A DNA stretch of 64,000 bases from Oscarella lobularis (Eukaryota; Porifera; Homoscleromorpha; Homosclerophorida; Oscarellidae): positions 2,108,001 to 2,172,000 of the forward strand of contig NC_089178.1 of the NCBI RefSeq assembly GCF_947507565.1, read 5' to 3'. Shown piece after piece: positions 47,101-58,319 of this stretch. The translations under genes and the position numbers were made by a program. The notes under the pieces were generated by a model. The model was not told where the DNA came from, searched no databases, and was given only the letters and a program-made list of their open reading frames with translations. Position 1 is the stretch's first letter, and the number at the start of each line of letters is the position of its first letter.

Positions 47101-50100
47101 GTACATTGCCATGACAAATTCTTTGCCGGCAGAGAGCCGATCGTCGGCCGAATGTCCAGCCAATTGCTACATACGGAAGAAAAGTGTCGAGAAAAGGCAA
47201 GGGGGACCCTCACTAGAAATTCTTCGTCTACGGTACCACAGACATTTTCCACAAAAAAAAAAAATTCTCTTTACCTTGCATTCTTGACTTGCATCTCGAA
47301 GTCCGTCGACGCTCTTCCCGTACGCGTCAATATCGGCCATGAGTGCCTCGTGTTTCTTGAGCAGAGCCTGCGAACTGTCCTCGTCCTTTCCAAAATCGGC
47401 ACTCGTCGCCGCCGGCTCCTTTTCCTTCATCCACGACTCGGCCTCGTTCGCGTCCGCGTAATATTGCTGGACTTGAAGCGCGCCGTCTAAATCGTCTTTG
47501 CGTCCCGCCGCTTTCGCTTTGATTGCGTTCCATTTGTCGGTGAGTTCTCGCACTTTCGCTTCGATGTCGTCCGACGCGTAGTGGCCCTCTCCGACCATCG
47601 TTTCTGCCGCTTCGCAAACGCTCTTTATTCGATCTTCGTGACCAGACAGCTCAGTCTAGAAACAATAGCACTACAGTGTATTTAGATCAACGTCTTTCGT
47701 TTCCTACTTGCAATGCCTGGTGTTTCTTTAGAAGATTCTGCACGCCCGTCAAATCTTTGCCCAAATTTGTCGACGCCGCAATCGGTTCCTTTTCCTTAAT
47801 CCAAGTTTCTTCGTCTTCGACGTCTCTGTACAGCTGCTGGAGTTGAAGAGAATCTTGAAGCTTTTGCTTTCGCGCCGCAAGCGGTTCCTCAAAACAAAGA
47901 AACATTAATTAAACGAAGAAATCGATTGGCACCAATTCGATACCTGTAGATCTTGATAACGAGCCGAAACGCTTTCTTGCTTCTCTTTGATAGCCGGAGC
48001 GTCGAAATGATCGGCTTCGACAAATTCTTTCGCTTGACTCTCAATCGCATCAATTCGATCCTTAAATAAAAATATGAATTTCAATGACTTTATACGCTAA
48101 AAATCGTCACCTGATGAGCGGCAATGTCTAACTCTAGAAGATTGTTCTTCTTTATCAATTTCTGAACTCCGATTAAATCCTAAAGACGCCGTTATCAACT
48201 ATATCTGCCATACGTCATATCTAGACACTACTTTTCCAAAGTCTTCTGATGCCAAGTGACCTTCTGTCTCTTCCAGCCACAACTCCACGTCTTCGACACC
48301 CCTGTCGCGTAAACAAGAAAAATTAAAAAGCGCCATCCATGTCAGAGGCCTTTCATTCTCTTTACAAACCGATTAAATTGCTGCTGCTGATTGGCTTCCC
48401 TCAGCTTCAACCCTAAAAAAAAAAAACCAATAGGCAACGAGGTTTCGATTCCAATTCCATTGCATTACCTTTGTCAGCCGACTGCTCGGCCAACCCTCGC
48501 CACAGATCTTCCAATTCAGTCAATCGAGTTCTAGAAACATCAATATAAGAGCGAAATCGTTCCCAACGTTCTCTCACTGAATCGTCTCCGACGAATAGTG
48601 CTCGCCGTCGATGAGCGCCTTTCCCGTAGCACTGACCGTATCGATTCGACTTTTATTCGCCGTCACTTCCGCTTCGAACGCTTGATGCTTTTGCAGTTTT
48701 CCTTGCAAATTCGTCGGATCCTTGTAGGATTCGTCCGACGCCGTTTTCAATTTTTCGTTGATCCAGGCCTTCGCTTCGTCCGCGTCGCGATTGAATTGCT
48801 GCAACTTGCGAGAATCTTCCAGCTGAGCGCGTCGCCGCGCCGACTTCTCGTCCAACTCATTGCGCCGAGCCAATACCTTAAAGAAAAAAAATATGATGTT
48901 AAGTAATAACGCCAATATTTTTAAAAACCCCATCTCTTTTTGCCGCAATATCGTCCGAGGCGTAATGTTCGGTGGAGATGAGCTTATTGGCAAACTCGTC
49001 TAACGCCTGATAAATTTAAAAATCTCGATTCTCGTGCAGAGCCAAAAGAAATAGAAAGACAACTTTAATTTTTTCTTCTTGAGCGGCCATGGACTTTTCA
49101 AAATCCTCGTGTTTCTTGATGAGCACTTCGACGCTGTCCATCGAATCGCCGGTATCCTCGTTGCTAAGAAACGCCTGGGAGAAAAAAACGCCCATGTTTA
49201 TATACACGTTGATAAGGGACCGTGGAGAACGCACCTCTTGTTTGGCCATCCAAGCGTCGGCTTGCTCAACATCTCTATTGAACAGCTGCAAATCCATGCA
49301 TTGATCAAATTGCTTTCGCCTCTCCTCCCACAATTCCAAAAGAGTATCTCTTTCGTCACTTAGCTGACTCAACTTTACAACAGCAAATTTGTAACGTAAT
49401 CAATTTTTTAGAAAAAATTCTACGGTATTACTTTTTCCTTGATTTCTTCAGCTGCGTAATGATTTGCTGCGACGAGGCCTTGCCCAAATTGAGTCGTCGT
49501 TTTGAAAATGTCTTCTCGCGCGTCAATTTCTCCCTTGTGTTCTTGATGGCGTTCGAGAAGGGCTTCTGCTCCCGATACGTCGCTTGCCAATTCGTCGGCT
49601 GACAGCTGAGCTCTCATGTCGTTCACCCAAGATATTAGATCCCTAAAGACAATAATAATAAAATAATACTAATGATAATGATTTTAATAGCAATGCCTGT
49701 GATCAGCTGTAAATCTTTGCAATTTGAATGAATCGTCAAGTTTCGTTTTTCGATTTTCAGCCTATCATTTTAAATATTGACTCAAAATACAGTACCATTT
49801 TTTTTCTAAAAAGAGATTTACTTTATGTCTGAGCGCTTCCCAATTTCCAACAATTTCCGCCTGTTTCGCTGCAATCTGATCGGCACTTTCCGCGTGTCTA
49901 TTCTGCAGTTGCACGGCAACTTCGCCCAGTTGCCCAACCTTGCGCAGAAATTTCCAATCACGATTTACCCTCCCAACGCATCATCCATACTTTGTCTTCG
50001 AGTGCAGCCAAGTCTCGTTCCAAGCCTTCGTGTTTACGTTGCAGAGCTTGGACGCTTGCCAAATCCCGACCGTAATCGTCCGTAGACAAAGCCAAATCTT

Positions 50101-51627
50101 TTTCGCTAATCCACGCTTTGGTCTCGTCGGCATCCCTACACACAATACGTATACGTGTTTGGTAATAAATCTATTTAGTATGTGCATACCTATTGAATTT
50201 TTGGACTTCGTGCGATCCCGCCAATTTTTCTTGTCTTTCGGCTGCCAGTTTTTTCAGTCGTTCCCACGCTTCGTTCAAACCCTTCGAAACGCAGCAAGGA
50301 TATGTGAAATAATAACAAGGATTTTTTTTAAAAATGTTTTACCTGCGTTCTCGTTTGAATCAGTTCAACTTCCGGATGCCCCTCTCCAATCAGTTTTTCC
50401 GCAACCGAATTTACGTGACTGACACGCGCTTCGTTCGCAGCCAAATCCTAATAAACAAAAAAAACGACAATAATAAAAATAGACCTTGACCCCCCTTGAA
50501 AAAAATCCAACTTTTTGAAAATCGTCAAATTTCTTCTGCAACACTTCGACGTCCTCCAAATCTTTTCCAAACTCCTCCGAACTAGCAACAGCTTCCTAAA
50601 CACGCGCCATAATCGATATTGATTTATTTTATTTAATTAAATCGACAATGCTTTTGCACCTTATCTGATATCCACGACATGAGTTCTTCAACTTCTCTTA
50701 TAAACTCGACTCGCTTTTGAGCCCACACCAACTTTGTTCCCTTCTCCTTCGATCGCGTCAATAACGATTCCCACCATTGGGCCAAAGCGTCTAGTCTCTC
50801 CTGAATTGATTTTATTTGTTTTCGCTCATTTTCTTTTTTTTCGCCCTTTCTCACCTGAATGCTAGCAGAAGCGAAATGCCCCGCCCCTATCATTTCCGTG
50901 CCCGTTTCGTTCAGCGAAACAATGGAATTGCTGTGAGCTGCGATTTCCGCTTCGAATGCTTGATGTTTTTGCAATTTTCCCTACGGAAAACGACACTCAG
51001 CTCTACAACGAAGAGAGGGGCGTCTATTTGTCCGAGAGGGGGCGGAGCGCCCCCCCTCTCCCCGTCTCAGTGTATTTAGTCCACATCATGCGCGTCGCTG
51101 TTTTAGCGTTTAGGCGGCGACCCAAGCCAAACGATCATCTATCTGAACTCCTCCCAAAGAAAAACAGTCGCTCTGCGCGCCGGTCGAAATAATAAAGGGG
51201 GAAAAAGGACCGGTGCGATCGCACGCAAATGAATATACAACAAGGCGCGAACGACGTCGAAATCGCGATTTCCGCGCGTAAAACGAGACGACGGGGAATT
51301 CGATGGGAAGCGGGGCCCCCTCCGGACGGGCTGCTGTCAGCCGCGGGTTCCTCCCCTTCGGAAAAAATGCGAAAAACGGCGAGTTTGTACCTGTAAGTTC
51401 GTCGGATCCTTGTACGATTCGTCGGAGGCGGTCTGGAGTTTTTCGTTGATCCACGCTTCGATTTCGTCGGCGTCGCGACGAAACTGCTGCAAGCGTTTCG
51501 CATCCTGTAGCTTGCTGCGACGCACGCGAGCCGCTTCCTTGAATTGGGCGTAGCGCGCGAGAACTTGTTCGCGTCGACGTTCCACGTCGTCGGCCGTCTC
51601 GAGCGTTTTCACGTGCAAATCGGCCAT
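41119..51627 (-). CDS. SPTAN1: Alpha-spectrin (non-erythroid type)
   Basis: Cortical cytoskeleton protein that pairs with beta-spectrin to cross-link actin under the membrane. ATG 51627 opens [20 protein letters not shown], matching the metazoan start. About 20 spectrin repeats follow, recognisable by repeated motifs ([47 protein letters not shown]). The SH3 domain ([40 protein letters not shown]) is at about 47115-46970, inserted within a spectrin repeat as in other animals. The C-terminus carries the partner-binding repeat ([20 protein letters not shown], 42310) and calmodulin-like EF-hands ([20 protein letters not shown], 41655-41590). The last exon ends [19 protein letters not shown] at 41119. 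More than 40 short exons. The first intron is unusually long (410 bp). No frameshift seen. Confidence 0.97.
51034..51060. repeat. GC-rich hairpin in the first spectrin intron
   Basis: GAGAGGGGGCG and CGCCCCCCCTCTC form an imperfect inverted repeat separated by GAG, inside the 410-bp intron 50981-51390. The intron also has GC-rich and minus-strand-open stretches without a recognisable exon. It could be an internal regulatory region. Confidence 0.55.
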
Positions 51628-51934
51628 CGGTCCGCGCGTCGGATTCGCCTACTCTACTCTTGCACTGCTTCGCAAATCGGCAGTTGGGACGTTAGTCACG
51701 TGAGCGGTCAAGGAATGTCATCTCACATACGGGCATTTTAGTCGTAAAACATCAGCTTGACGGCGTACTGTACAATAGAAATGTACTGTAGTTTTCGGTT
51801 TTCAGTCAAATTTGCGAAAATTCATTATTGCCTTTTTAAATTGTCTTGGCATTACTAACGCGCGCTAATATGCTTTGGAGCATTTCGCGTCGGTTTCTAC
51901 GTCGTTTTTCACCGTAATAGAAACTCTGTCGAAG

Positions 51935-53232
51935 ATGGTCGAAGTCGTCTATAAGGTTCGTACCGAATTTCGACTAGTGGGGCTTCCTTTCGGGCAACGA
52001 CACCATTCAGGGCGTTCTGGAACTGCAGCAAAAGACGGACGATCCCAAATCGTGGAAAAAGTATCTCTTCGTCTTGAAACGATTCCGCTCGAGCGAGACG
52101 GCATCGCTCGAATATTACAAAGATCCAAAGAAGAGCATAGCGAAACAGAATCCTCGCGGCGTTCTCAATCTCCTCGCCAACTATCGGGTCGAATCGCTCG
52201 GACCCTTTCCGTCTCGTAGCGACAAATTCCACTTCGAAGTGAGAACGCTCGAGCAAGTCTATCGCCTGGCAACGGACAGTAGGGAATTGATGGACGAATG
52301 GATCTATTTTCTTCAATCGCAGACCGCCGTCGCTGACACCGTCTCGCACTGTCAGTAAATTAGATAGCGATTAGATAGGGTTTTTATTTCTGACGTCATA
52401 AGTTGTGATATTTTTAGCGGCGCGCTTTTTTGACGTGCAGCCCGAGAAACAAGAATCGTTACGTCGCATTGGAGCTCTCGGTTCGTGCCGTCTCTACGTC
52501 GATGAAGAGCAGATTTGTTTAGCTAATTCGGTCAATGGGACATTGCTTGCGCGCTGGCCCCTGCGATGTCTGCGTCGCTACGCTTGTGATGAAGGCGTAT
52601 TTCGTTTTGAAGCCGGTCGAAAGGCGCCGCTAGGAGAAGGAAAATATTCGTTTTTAACCGACGAGGAAGGCGTCTTGTTTGATACCGTCGAGGCAATGGT
52701 GAAGAAGCAAGTGAGGAAAAGTTTCAAACAGAAATCAGGAGACGGTGGAGCAGACCCGCCCCTTCCCGATAGAAATTCAAAAACCGATAGCGAGGGCGTC
52801 TATGATAGACTCAAATTTGAAACTTGGGTGCCAGATGGGGTACCGGAATCGGACGCTCAATCGGCCGGCTATTCTCACACACTTTCTTCAATGCAGCGCA
52901 CTAGCGTCAAAGCGCCTCCTAATTCCGAGGAATACGCTCGCCTCGGTTCGTCAACCGGGGAGGAATACGCTCGCCTCGGTTCGTCCACCGGGGACAATGC
53001 CTATCTCGAATCGGCCGTGCGAAACGTCTCGCTGGATGAGAGTGCCTACGCTTATGCACACACGCCTGGATCAAAGGCTCTGGCCTCCGTCGCAAGCGAG
53101 GAGAAAAAGGAACCGCCGCCACTTCCTCCCGACGACAGATCGCTCCCACCGATGTCCAGATCTTCAGGCAACCGCTCCTATGAGAATCTCTCCGCGGAAC
53201 AGGCTCCTCAGCCACCAGAGAAGAGCACCTAG
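51935..53232 (+). CDS. DOK-like docking protein (PH + IRS-type PTB)
   Basis: Adaptor recruited to activated tyrosine kinases. ATG 51935 encodes MVEVVYK, then a 24-bp-class intron (gttcgt...actag) leads to WGFLSGNDTIQGVLELQQ. The PH domain runs to SRELMDEWIYFLQSQ. After an intron at about 52356-52418 an IRS-type PTB follows (SCRLYVDEEQICLANSVNGT, VFRFEAGRKAPLGEGKYSF, FDTVEAMVKKQ). The tail has candidate phosphotyrosine sites (GVYDRL, EYARLG twice, AYLESA, SYENLS); YENL fits a GRB2-type YxN site. There is a proline-rich stretch (PPPLPPDDRSLPP). It ends at TAG 53232. The gene belongs to the DOK family by domain order; which DOK is not resolvable. The first intron is very short, and its acceptor is inferred. 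Confidence 0.87.
52927..52992. repeat. 33-bp tandem duplication encoding a Tyr motif
   Basis: Two adjacent 33-bp units differ at one base and encode EEYARLGSSTG twice. Each carries a candidate phosphotyrosine, so the duplication doubles a possible SH2 docking site. Confidence 0.9.
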
Positions 53233-53379
53233 ATTTTTTTATAGACTTCACACGTAGCCTACTAGTAACAGATTTTTGGTGTACTTTTTCTATATTTGAC
53301 ATGCAATGCTGGATGCTATTGCGATTAGGATATTTGTGTTTTGTTATGGCAACATGTGTCTGGAGTGGAGCTCACCGTG

Positions 53380-55704
53380 TTAGTCTTTTTTACCTTTCTT
53401 CTTCTTTCCCGCTGGAACTCCTTTGCGTTTCTTCGTTCTCGCGTCTATCATTCCCTGAGCGTACTGTTTCAGTGACGCTCTCGTCAGCACGTCATCGTCT
53501 GATCCGCTCTCGGAATCCTCTGAAGGAAAAAATTGATGCACAGTACACGGACACTCTCGTTTTCTCTTACCTTCGGTTTCTTCCCTTTCTGTCACCTCCG
53601 GAAGTTTTACTCTCACGTTGAAGACGGGAAGACTCTTTTCAACAGAAGAACGGAACTAAAAAAATAAAAATGTTCTAGAAGAATTTTTTCAAAGAAAAGG
53701 CGAGTGACTCACTTCCAAATCCTCCATCTCCTTCATGACTTCATCCAAATTGCGTCCCTCTAACTCTTCAACCAGTTTAACGAGCTTCTGCTCACTCGTA
53801 GCCAACATTTCCAACACCAACTCGTCGCTTTCGGCATCAAGAGGAACTTTAGGCGCCAGAGATTTGGGCTAAACATGATACCCATGCATGACCTTATTTA
53901 TTGAACCTTGCTCTCTCCCTTACGGCTTTCAAATTTTGAAGTTTCTCGCACAAATGCTCTACGCCTGCCTTGACGCTGAGCAGCGTCTTCGTTGAACGAT
54001 CTGTCTCCGCCTTTGTAGTCTCCAGTCTATGAATGCATTGCATGTCAATCAGAAAGTGTCTATATTTTTTCTCACTTCTCCTTCATTTCTTTCAAATGAA
54101 CTTCAAAATCTTCCAGCATTTTTTGCCCACTAGATAACACATATTTTGACTTTGCGTGCGTGCATTTTTCCTCCCTATAGAGATCACCTGGAGAGTTTTG
54201 CTTCTCCAGAATATTTCATGTCTTCGAATTGAGCCTGAAGTTTTTCTTTCTCTTCCCTCAGTTTCACAAGCAATTGCTCGTTGTCGCTCTTCAACTGATC
54301 CAAATGCTTCCTGGTCTCCCCTTGGCTCATGAAACGACGAACGACCTCCTGGATGTCCGACACGCCCGTCGCTTCTTTGATCTTCGCCATTGCCTCTTGG
54401 TACGTCGTAATGTGCTCGTCGTCTTCAGATGACTTGAGCGTTCCCACTTCCGTAACTAGAGAAAGAAAAATCAAAAGGCGAAACCAAAAAAACGCTACTC
54501 CTGACTGGTTCCAAAGTGAGGCTCATCCACTTGAAGAGAATTGTGCTGAAGCTACATTCAAGCGATCTAGGTCCAAACAAACGCAAGCACACGCGTATAT
54601 CTACACATACCCGTCTTTCGACTCTATCCGCATAATCCTTTTTCTCGTCGGCTTGACGCTTGCACTCATTCAACTCCCTTTCACGTGCCTTTCTTGCCTC
54701 TTGCATTGTCATCTCCTGACGGCCAAGTTCCTCCTAAAGAAGAAGTTCGTAAATAGAGCCCTCATTTCACCCCACAAACCTTTGTCTGATCTTTTGCCAA
54801 TTGAGCATCATTATACATTCCTTGCAACTCCTTCACAGTCTTTAGCCTTCGTTTTATCTCCCTTTCAAGAGCTGCAATTTTGTTGTCAAAATTCAATCTC
54901 TCCTACATCGGCAAAGAGTTGTTCAAATTATTGCTGTACGCAAAAAAAAACAGCAGCGAATACCTCGAGCATCTTTTCCACAATCTCCTCGTACGTTTTC
55001 CTTATGTGAGTTGCTTCATTAAATTTAATCATCGTCTTATCCAATTGATTCTCGAGCGTTCTCAATTGCTGAGCGTCGGCCGACTCGCTGATGTCTTTCG
55101 ATTTGACTTCTTCGGCTTCGGCGACCATTTGCCGGAATTGGATCTCCAAATCGGTCAACGCCTTCTCGCGTTGCCGAGCCTCGTGCTGGAGGGCATTGAA
55201 ACTTTTGATTTTCTCGCACAGAGATTGATCAAATTTCGATACGGCAGTCTGAATCACGAAAACGATGCGATTTTCGTGTCAAATCACTATTCTAAACGTA
55301 CCCGTCCTGAGATTCCTCTAAAGTTTGGTGGTTGGCGCTTGCCGGCCGTTTCAAAAGCGTTCGATATGACTACCTCGTCGCCCTTAATTAATATCCCCAA
55401 ATGTCACAATTCGTGCGCGTTCTCGTGTCAAATTTCGACTTACTGCCAACGTTTTGGCCAATTGAGCGCGCAACTGCTTGTTCTCAACTCTCATCTTTGC
55501 TATAATCGCCTTGTTCTTGCCAATAACTGATTCCGAACTTTCGAAATACGCTTTCTGATCTCCCTCTGTAAAAGAACGCGTAGAATGCTGCCAAAAATGG
55601 CGCAAAACAAGCCTCTCACCAAGAAGAGAAATCTTGCGTCGTAGTTCATCAATCTCCTCCTGAATGGGAGCCGTAGTCGTGCCGCCACGCTGATCAATCC
55701 CCAT
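53380..55704 (-). CDS. ODAD3: ODAD3/CCDC151, outer dynein arm docking complex subunit
   Basis: Coiled-coil protein needed to dock outer dynein arms on ciliary doublets. ATG 55704 opens MGIDQRGGTTTAPIQEEIDE. Then GDQKAYFESSESVIGKNKAI (55565-55500) matches the family block GDRKAYYESS-W-IKKNK. Later are TLENQLDKTMIKFNEATHIR, ARERELNECKRQADEKKDYA, QEVVRRFMSQGETRKHLDQL and SDNEQLLVKLREEKEKLQAQ, then EDMKYSGEAKLSR (54235-54184). The tail reads FFPSEDSESGSDDDVLTRAS and ends in a Lys-rich run at 53380. The tail matches the human ODAD3 pattern of an acidic run followed by TRASLK. About ten exons with small introns. Convergent with the DOK gene; divergent from the PLPP6-like gene, about 100 bp apart. 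Confidence 0.92.
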
Positions 55705-55770
55705 CTGTATTTCTGCTGTAGGAATCGTTGCTAAGACAAAGTGCGTTACGTAGAAGACCGAACTCCCGGA

Positions 55771-55776
55771 TATAAA
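55771..55776 (+). promoter_or_regulatory. TATA box of the PLPP6-like gene
   Basis: TATAAA lies 38 bp before the start codon at 55809. With the usual spacing, transcription would begin within about 10 bp of the ATG, giving a very short 5' UTR. The context GATATAAAGTGCG recurs at 58687-58699. Confidence 0.5.
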
Positions 55777-55808
55777 GTGCGAAGCCTTTGCTCTAAACGA
55801 ACAACAAG

Positions 55809-56354
55809 ATGGGCTTCGTGTCTACCTTACTTTATTTTGATGCTACGTTGTCAAGTCGACTTGCTGTCTGCGCTCGAATCGGGGCTCCAAGACGGGCCTT
55901 CTTCAAGACGATCGAAGGCTCAGGGCATGGAGCCATTTGGATTGTAATCGCTCTTGCTGCCGTCATATGGAACGGGGTATCGAACGTAACAATCGACCTT
56001 GCTGCAGGAATACTGCTAGATCTGATCGTTTCCGCTATTTTGAAGCTGGCATTTCGACGACCGCGACCAAGATACGATACCAAAGACATGATGTTACCGT
56101 CAAAGGTCGATGATTATTCGTTTCCTTCTGGCCACGCCTCTCGTTTTGGTTTCCTGCTTGGATTGGTGTTCCATCATTTTTTCTCAATGATTCCTTGCTT
56201 TGGTATTTGTCTGTGGACTATATTGATTTTGTTTTCAAGACTAGCATTAGGTAGGCATTACTTGACTGATATTGTCGCTGGGTTATTTGTAGGATGTCTT
56301 GAGTTTTTCTTTATTCATGCTTATGATGATATCCTAGCTAGGCCATTCCAATAA
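55809..56354 (+). CDS. PLPP6: PAP2-family polyisoprenoid diphosphate phosphatase (PLPP6-like)
   Basis: Membrane lipid phosphatase; the human relative dephosphorylates presqualene and other isoprenoid diphosphates. One exon, 181 residues, from ATG 55809 (MGFVSTLLYFDATLSSRLAV). All three PAP2 motifs are intact: KLAFRRPRP (K-x6-RP), FPSGHAS (PSGH) and SRLALGRHYLTDIVAG (SR-x5-H-x3-D). Hydrophobic segments flank them. The neighbouring motif DMMLPSKVDDYSFPSGHASR fits PLPP6 better than PLPP1-5; PLPP7 is an alternative. Shorter than human PLPP6 (295) at the N-terminus. Intronless, as in vertebrates. Confidence 0.88.
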   Translation: MGFVSTLLYFDATLSSRLAVCARIGAPRRAFFKTIEGSGHGAIWIVIALAAVIWNGVSNVTIDLAAGILLDLIVSAILKLAFRRPRPRYDTKDMMLPSKVDDYSFPSGHASRFGFLLGLVFHHFFSMIPCFGICLWTILILFSRLALGRHYLTDIVAGLFVGCLEFFFIHAYDDILARPFQ

Positions 56355-58260
56355 AAAAAGAAACACAAATTTACACTGTAGAATAATTTTTTGACCGATT
56401 CTAATAATGTTTCGGACCAAAGTAGAAATTGAATCAACCGTGTCTTTGTTTAGTGCGCAAAGACTACGGATTGACGTCACTATTACAATTCCAGCTTTTC
56501 ATAATCCGTCGCTTCGTACGTATTCTGGTTCCTACTTTCATATCTATTTTGGAGCCATGGTCACAAGGATTACTCTTATAATGCAGCTATTACGCTTCGT
56601 TTTGAGGTGGTGTCTTCATCTGAGTCCGTTAGTCCAAATTTTTGTATAATCTAATAAATACAGAGCGCGTATGCCGTGAAGGAGAAGACAGATGTGTGTA
56701 TGCCATTTTCAGTGGTTTGTCACTCACTAAATGGCTGAAGGTCAAGATCTAATAGAATCAAGGCCAAGATCTAATAGAATCAAGGCCAAGATCTACCGGT
56801 AATAGAATCAAGGCCAAGATCTAATAGAATCTAGTTTCCAGAATCTTTGCTCCGCTGTCCTGAGTCGTTGGTGTCTCGCAGATCGTTCCAAAAGCTCTCA
56901 GCTACGCTGGTGAACTTCGCGACGTAACACAAAGAGTATCAAAGAGCTTCTAACGTCGCATTACAATGTGAAATCGGCACGCAGACAGTGGTCGCCGTCA
57001 GTGACGATTGTGATGCCTCTTCACGTGTTATCAAAATACGGGAACACGGAAATGGCAAACGTTGAGAAGGGGTCAAATATGGCGACGCTCAGTGGCACAG
57101 CTGCACCAGAGGCAGCAGTTGCACCAGAAGCAGCAGTTGCACGAGGCAAGTTTTAGTGCGTAAATACGACAAAATCCTGCATCTCGTTGCCCTAGAAAGC
57201 CTTAGAGAGGATCCCCGTGCAGCATTCCTTGGTATTGCCATTGACAAGGAAGAGGTCTGAAGACTGAGTAGTGTAGCGACCATTGTCGCCGTCATTTGTT
57301 CCTATATGTTTGCAGAAAGTCCAAAAGAATGAAAAAAGAAAGAAAAGAGAGAAGACGGAAGACGTGTAGAATTCTCTAAAGATACGAACGATCGAGTGTG
57401 TCAAGAACTCGTGTGTCAAGAACTCGCGTTGACACTTTTTTTGGTGTTATAGAGTAGATGTTTGTCGTTTTTAAGCACTATGGTCAGTAGAGAGGTCTAG
57501 ATGTTAATGTCAGGTCCGTGTGCTTGAGAAAAATGTGCCCTTGCCTTTTTCGTTCGCGGTTCTTGACCAGTTGTGCGCATTAATTCCGAAATGAGACAAC
57601 GAGAGACGATCGCAACTGCTGTCTTTGCTTGCTGCCGTTCTAACGTGGCTTGCCACAGAAGGATGTACGAAGCGCCCGCCGATCGTAGCACGGTAAGTTA
57701 TCCGGGTGGCTGAGTCGTGTTTCTGGTATCAATCAAATAGAAATCGAGCATCGAAATATCTTCGAAACGCTGCAGAGCGACGATTCATCCAGGTGGATGA
57801 AACTGTGAGACGAGTTGACCGGCATTGGGAGTGTTCGCAGGCATGTCGGGGGCCCCTGTCTGTGTTCCACTGGCAAATTGCTCTGCAAACGGCACTTCAT
57901 CGGTAGTATTCGTATTCAAACGCTTATAAAAATTGAATCTTTTGCTAAAAAATCATCTAACAAATCGTACCCGAATAATCCATTTATTATTTGATATCTT
58001 TTCATGTCTTCAACGTTTGCTCTGGCATCGCGCCATTATCTAAATCGACTCACTTAAAACAGAATGTCTGTATTATCTATAATAACTTAATCAATAGATA
58101 GTGGCATTGATTTTCTAACTTCCATAAACAATGTGTATGGATTGAAAGGTATGTTAGACACCGACTCTAAACGTATACTTACGTCAAATTTGCTTGGAAA
58201 GACTGATATCAAGTACGGTATTGAATATTTGTTTTAGAATTGTCTCCTATTTGAACGCAG
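56355..58260. other. Gene-poor intergenic DNA
   Basis: Besides the tandem repeats there are only short unsupported frames. One, at 57051-57158 (MANVEKGSNMATLSGTAAPE), carries a duplicated 18-bp unit giving APEAAV twice. A 15-bp exact tandem duplication (GTGTGTCAAGAACTC) lies at 57396-57425. No RNA gene recognised. Confidence 0.5.
56738..56831. repeat. Tandem repeat of about 22 bp, four copies
   Basis: AAGGCCAAGATCTAATAGAA plus TC repeats head-to-tail. The first copy has a T for C, and the third has a 6-bp insertion (CCGGTA). It lies about 400 bp downstream of the PLPP6-like gene, outside any ORF. Confidence 0.9.
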
Positions 58261-58283
58261 GACAAAATGGGTCATACCTTTAA

Positions 58284-58319
58284 GGGGTAGAACCATCTTC
58301 TGGGGTAGAACCATCCTCT
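58284..58319. repeat. 18-bp tandem duplication
   Basis: GGGGTAGAACCATCTTCT is followed directly by GGGGTAGAACCATCCTCT. No coding context. Confidence 0.9.

Noticed and set aside
48598-48906. Plus-strand ORFs inside alpha-spectrin
   Set aside because: Antisense of spectrin-repeat exons with conserved SYKDPTNLQ motifs on the minus strand.
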